This document shows, piece after piece, positions 62,006-64,000 of a stretch of DNA of 64,000 nt (the stretch's first letter is position 1; the number at the start of each line of letters is the position of its first letter). Location: positions 23,697 to 87,696 of the forward strand of contig NZ_JAMQAW010000002.1 in the NCBI RefSeq assembly GCF_023701525.1, in the 5' to 3' direction. This DNA comes from Streptomyces albipurpureus. GTDB taxonomy: Bacteria > Actinomycetota > Actinomycetes > Streptomycetales > Streptomycetaceae. A program made the translations under genes and the position numbers. The notes under the pieces were generated by a model. The model did not search any database. It was not told the DNA's origin and saw only the letters and a list, made by a program, of their open reading frames with translations.

Positions 62006-62181
62006 GCGAGCGAGCGGCCCCCTTCTACTGCCCCTACTGCGGTGACGAGGATCTACGCCCCCATGAGCAGGGTCATGGCGCTTGGGAATGCGCGGCCTGC
62101 AACCGGGCCTTTCAGTTGAAGTTCCTCGGGTTGCTTGCCCGAGGCCTTCGACGCAAGGACACCGGAGGGGACGAGATATGA
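62002..62181 (+). CDS. small zinc-ribbon-like protein in the sulfur operon
   Basis: 59 residues, overlapping the reductase stop (ATGA) and the cysH start (ATGA). Two C-x2-C pairs, FYCPYCGDEDL and WECAACNRAF, form a probable zinc ribbon, then a basic tail (LARGLRRKD). Homologues are found at this position in sulfate-assimilation operons of actinomycetes. Function unknown; a rubredoxin-like electron carrier or a zinc-binding helper for the reductases are possible. Tight coupling suggests equal production with CysH. Confidence 0.88.
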   Translation: MSERAAPFYCPYCGDEDLRPHEQGHGAWECAACNRAFQLKFLGLLARGLRRKDTGGDEI

Positions 62182-62876
62182 CGGTCACTCAGGAGACAGA
62201 CTTCCAGCGGCTCGCCGAGCGGGCCGGGCGCGATCTTGAAGATGCGTCCGCCCTGGAGATCCTGACCTGGGCCACGGAGAACTTCGGCGCGCGCTTCTGT
62301 GTCACCTCGTCGATGGAGGACGCGGTGGTGGCGCATCTGGCGTCCCGGGCCCGACCCGGCGTGGATGTGGTGTTCCTGGACACCGGCTACCACTTCCCGG
62401 AGACCATCGGGACGCGGGATGCCGTGGCAGCCGTGATGGATGTGCGGTTGATCACTCTCACCCCGCGCCGGACCGTGGCCGAGCAGGACGCCGAGCACGG
62501 CTCCGAGCTGCATGACCGTGACCCCGATCTCTGCTGCAGACTCCGCAAGGTCCAGCCCTTGGAAGAGGGCCTGACCGAGTACGACGCCTGGGCCACGGGT
62601 CTGCGTCGCGATGAGTCCCCCACCCGGGCGAACACCCCGGTGGTGGGTTGGGACGCGCGTCGACGCAAGGTGAAGGTGTCTCCCATCGCGCGTTGGACGC
62701 AGGACGACGTGGACGCCTATGTCGCCGAACACGGTGTACTCACCAACCCCCTGCTGTTGGATGGCTATACCTCCGTGGGCTGTGCACCGTGCACCCGTCG
62801 GGTGCTGGAGGGCGAGGACGTACGCGCCGGCCGCTGGGCCGGTCGGGGCAAGACGGAATGCGGACTGCACGGCTGA
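62178..62876 (+). CDS. cysH: adenylylsulfate/phosphoadenylylsulfate reductase
   Basis: 232 residues. PP-loop-like start SSMEDAVVAHLAS (~45), then the 4Fe-4S pattern CC...C-x2-C (DLCCRLRK, ~115; GCAPCTRR, ~197-204) which marks APS-type reductases, and the catalytic Cys in ECGLH at the end. Reduces APS (or PAPS) to sulfite with thioredoxin. Overlaps both neighbours. Confidence 0.94.
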   Translation: MTVTQETDFQRLAERAGRDLEDASALEILTWATENFGARFCVTSSMEDAVVAHLASRARPGVDVVFLDTGYHFPETIGTRDAVAAVMDVRLITLTPRRTVAEQDAEHGSELHDRDPDLCCRLRKVQPLEEGLTEYDAWATGLRRDESPTRANTPVVGWDARRRKVKVSPIARWTQDDVDAYVAEHGVLTNPLLLDGYTSVGCAPCTRRVLEGEDVRAGRWAGRGKTECGLHG

Positions 62877-63433
62877 TGACGACGCTGGGAGAGATACACG
62901 TGACTGGGGCCACCATCTGGCTCACGGGCCTGCCGAGCGCCGGCAAGACCACCATCGCGTACGCGCTGGCGGAACGGCTTGCCGCGAACGGCCACCGGAC
63001 CGAGGTGCTCGACGGTGATGAGATCCGTGAGTTCCTCTCCGCGGGCCTCGGTTTCACCCGTGCGGACCGGCACACCAATGTGCAGCGGATCGGCTTTGTC
63101 GCCGAACTGCTCGCATCCCACGGGGTGACCGTCCTCGTTCCCGTGATCGCGCCTTACGCGGACAGCCGGGAGGCGGTCCGCAAGCGCCATGCCGCCGAGG
63201 GCACGCCCTATCTGGAGGTGCATGTGGCCACTCCGGTGGACGTGTGCTCCGAACGCGATGTGAAAGGGCTCTACGCCAAGCAGGCCGCGGGCGAGATCAG
63301 CGGGCTCACCGGGGTCGACGACCCCTACGAGGCGCCGCTGTCACCGGATCTGCGCATCGAGTCACAGCACCAGACCGTGCAGGAGTCCGCGGCAGCGTTG
63401 CACGCGCTGCTCACCGAGAGGGGTCTCGCATGA
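62876..63433 (+). CDS. cysC: adenylylsulfate kinase
   Basis: 185 residues. P-loop GLPSAGKTT (~18-26), then VLDGDEIREF (~43-52), GFTRADRHTNVQRIG and the PAPS motif region with DVKGLYAKQAAGEI. Phosphorylates APS to PAPS. TGATG overlap with cysH. The presence of both CysC and a 4Fe-4S CysH leaves open which of APS or PAPS is reduced; PAPS may serve sulfotransferases. Confidence 0.93.
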   Translation: MTTLGEIHVTGATIWLTGLPSAGKTTIAYALAERLAANGHRTEVLDGDEIREFLSAGLGFTRADRHTNVQRIGFVAELLASHGVTVLVPVIAPYADSREAVRKRHAAEGTPYLEVHVATPVDVCSERDVKGLYAKQAAGEISGLTGVDDPYEAPLSPDLRIESQHQTVQESAAALHALLTERGLA

Positions 63434-64000
63434 TGGCCGTCGCCGACGTCCAGGACATCGACAGTCCGTACGCGCTCAGCCATCTGGACGCCCTGGAGTC
63501 CGAGGCGGTCCACATCTTCCGCGAGGTGGCGGGGGAGTTCGAGCGGCCGGTGATCCTGTTCTCCGGTGGCAAGGATTCCATCGTCATGTTGCATCTCGCG
63601 CTGAAGGCGTTCGCTCCGGCAGCGGTCCCCTTCTCGCTGCTCCACGTGGACACCGGGCACAATTTCCCGGAGGTTCTCGACTACCGCGACCGCACGGTGG
63701 AGCGACACGGCCTGCGGCTGCACGTGGCCTCCGTACAGGAGTACATCGACGCCGGAAAGCTGCGGGAGCGGCCCGACGGCACCCGCAATCCGCTCCAGAC
63801 CGTGCCGCTCACCGAGGCGATCCAGGCGCACCGCTTCGACGCGGTGTTCGGCGGTGGGCGACGGGATGAGGAGAAGGCCCGGGCCAAGGAGCGGGTGTTC
63901 TCACTGCGTGACGAGTTCTCGCAGTGGGACCCGCGGCGTCAGCGCCCGGAGCTGTGGCAGCTCTACAACGGCCGTCACGCGCCGGGGGAGCATGTCCGGG
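63430..64000 (+). CDS. cysD: sulfate adenylyltransferase subunit 2, N-terminal part
   Basis: Runs off the right end; 190 codons visible without a stop. PP-loop SGGKDS (~43-48), then LLHVDTGHNFPE and FGGGRRDEEKARAKERVFS, all diagnostic of CysD. Works with GTPase subunit CysN (expected next, outside the window) to make APS from sulfate and ATP. ATGA overlap with cysC; an ATG one codon later is an alternative. Confidence 0.95.
   Translation, partial: MMAVADVQDIDSPYALSHLDALESEAVHIFREVAGEFERPVILFSGGKDSIVMLHLALKAFAPAAVPFSLLHVDTGHNFPEVLDYRDRTVERHGLRLHVASVQEYIDAGKLRERPDGTRNPLQTVPLTEAIQAHRFDAVFGGGRRDEEKARAKERVFSLRDEFSQWDPRRQRPELWQLYNGRHAPGEHVR

Overview
The window looks like a stretch of Streptomyces (or close relative) chromosome. 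G+C is very high, third codon positions are almost all G or C, GTG and TTG starts are common, and gene content and order are typical of the genus: a whiE-type spore-pigment cluster, DUF2637 and PucR proteins, a SpoIIE-type sensor phosphatase, and a sir-cysH-cysC-cysD sulfate-assimilation operon. No rRNA, tRNA, CRISPR array, insertion sequence or prophage was seen. Genes are mostly in short divergent or overlapping operons, often closed by perfect G+C-rich hairpins.

Layout. 0-1.5 kb: tail of a methyltransferase gene, a doubtful small ORF and a lipoprotein. 1.8-9.1 kb: three-subunit xanthine-dehydrogenase-like hydroxylase plus XdhC, divergent from a PucR regulator (purine catabolism). 10-16.5 kb: repeat-rich hypothetical protein, flavoprotein, GntR regulator, an FhuF-type iron-siderophore reductase behind an iron box, a DUF2637 membrane protein and a serine-kinase-like ATPase. 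16.7-27.7 kb: PoxB-like pyruvate oxidase, a degenerate PP2C-like protein, a LuxR-type regulator with an unusual insert, DUF456, the ribosome-assembly GTPase RsgA preceded by a 24-codon ORF with a near-perfect Shine-Dalgarno, a MATE exporter, a 2-hydroxyacid dehydrogenase and a small secreted protein. 28.1-35.8 kb: two Lrp/AsnC regulators and a tight seven-gene operon (PotABCD-like ABC importer, nitrilase-family amidase, RraA-like protein, BKACE/DUF849 enzyme) that looks like a complete uptake-and-degradation route for an unidentified nitrogenous compound. 36.2-45.7 kb: a secreted beta-helix protein and an O-methyltransferase abutting a full whiE type II polyketide cluster with its divergent hydroxylase. 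45.8-49.3 kb: SpoIIE/GAF/PAS sensor phosphatase and a YcnI-like copper-related protein. 49.3-51.2 kb: gene desert built of tandem and inverted repeats. 51.2-59.2 kb: catalytically degenerate histidine-phosphatase-like protein divergent from a cobalamin-riboswitch-controlled CbtB-CbtA cobalt transporter, VOC protein, AraC-like regulator, BrkB-family membrane protein, AidB-like acyl-CoA dehydrogenase, GAF regulator and GNAT acetyltransferase. 59.2-60.3 kb: second repeat desert, then a cysteine-type leader peptide. 60.3-64 kb: the sulfate-assimilation operon, running off the window.

Several genes show visible control elements: a DmdR/IdeR-type iron box for fhuF, a B12 riboswitch for cbtBA, a leader peptide for sir-cys, a 12-codon coupled upstream ORF for the ABC operon, dyads in front of one AsnC gene and of the ABC operon, and a hairpin over the rsgA ribosome-binding site. 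The best candidates for undescribed biology are the 28-36 kb catabolic operon, the 24-residue peptide before rsgA, the 1.7-kb quasi-palindromic repeat region and two apparent pseudoenzymes.
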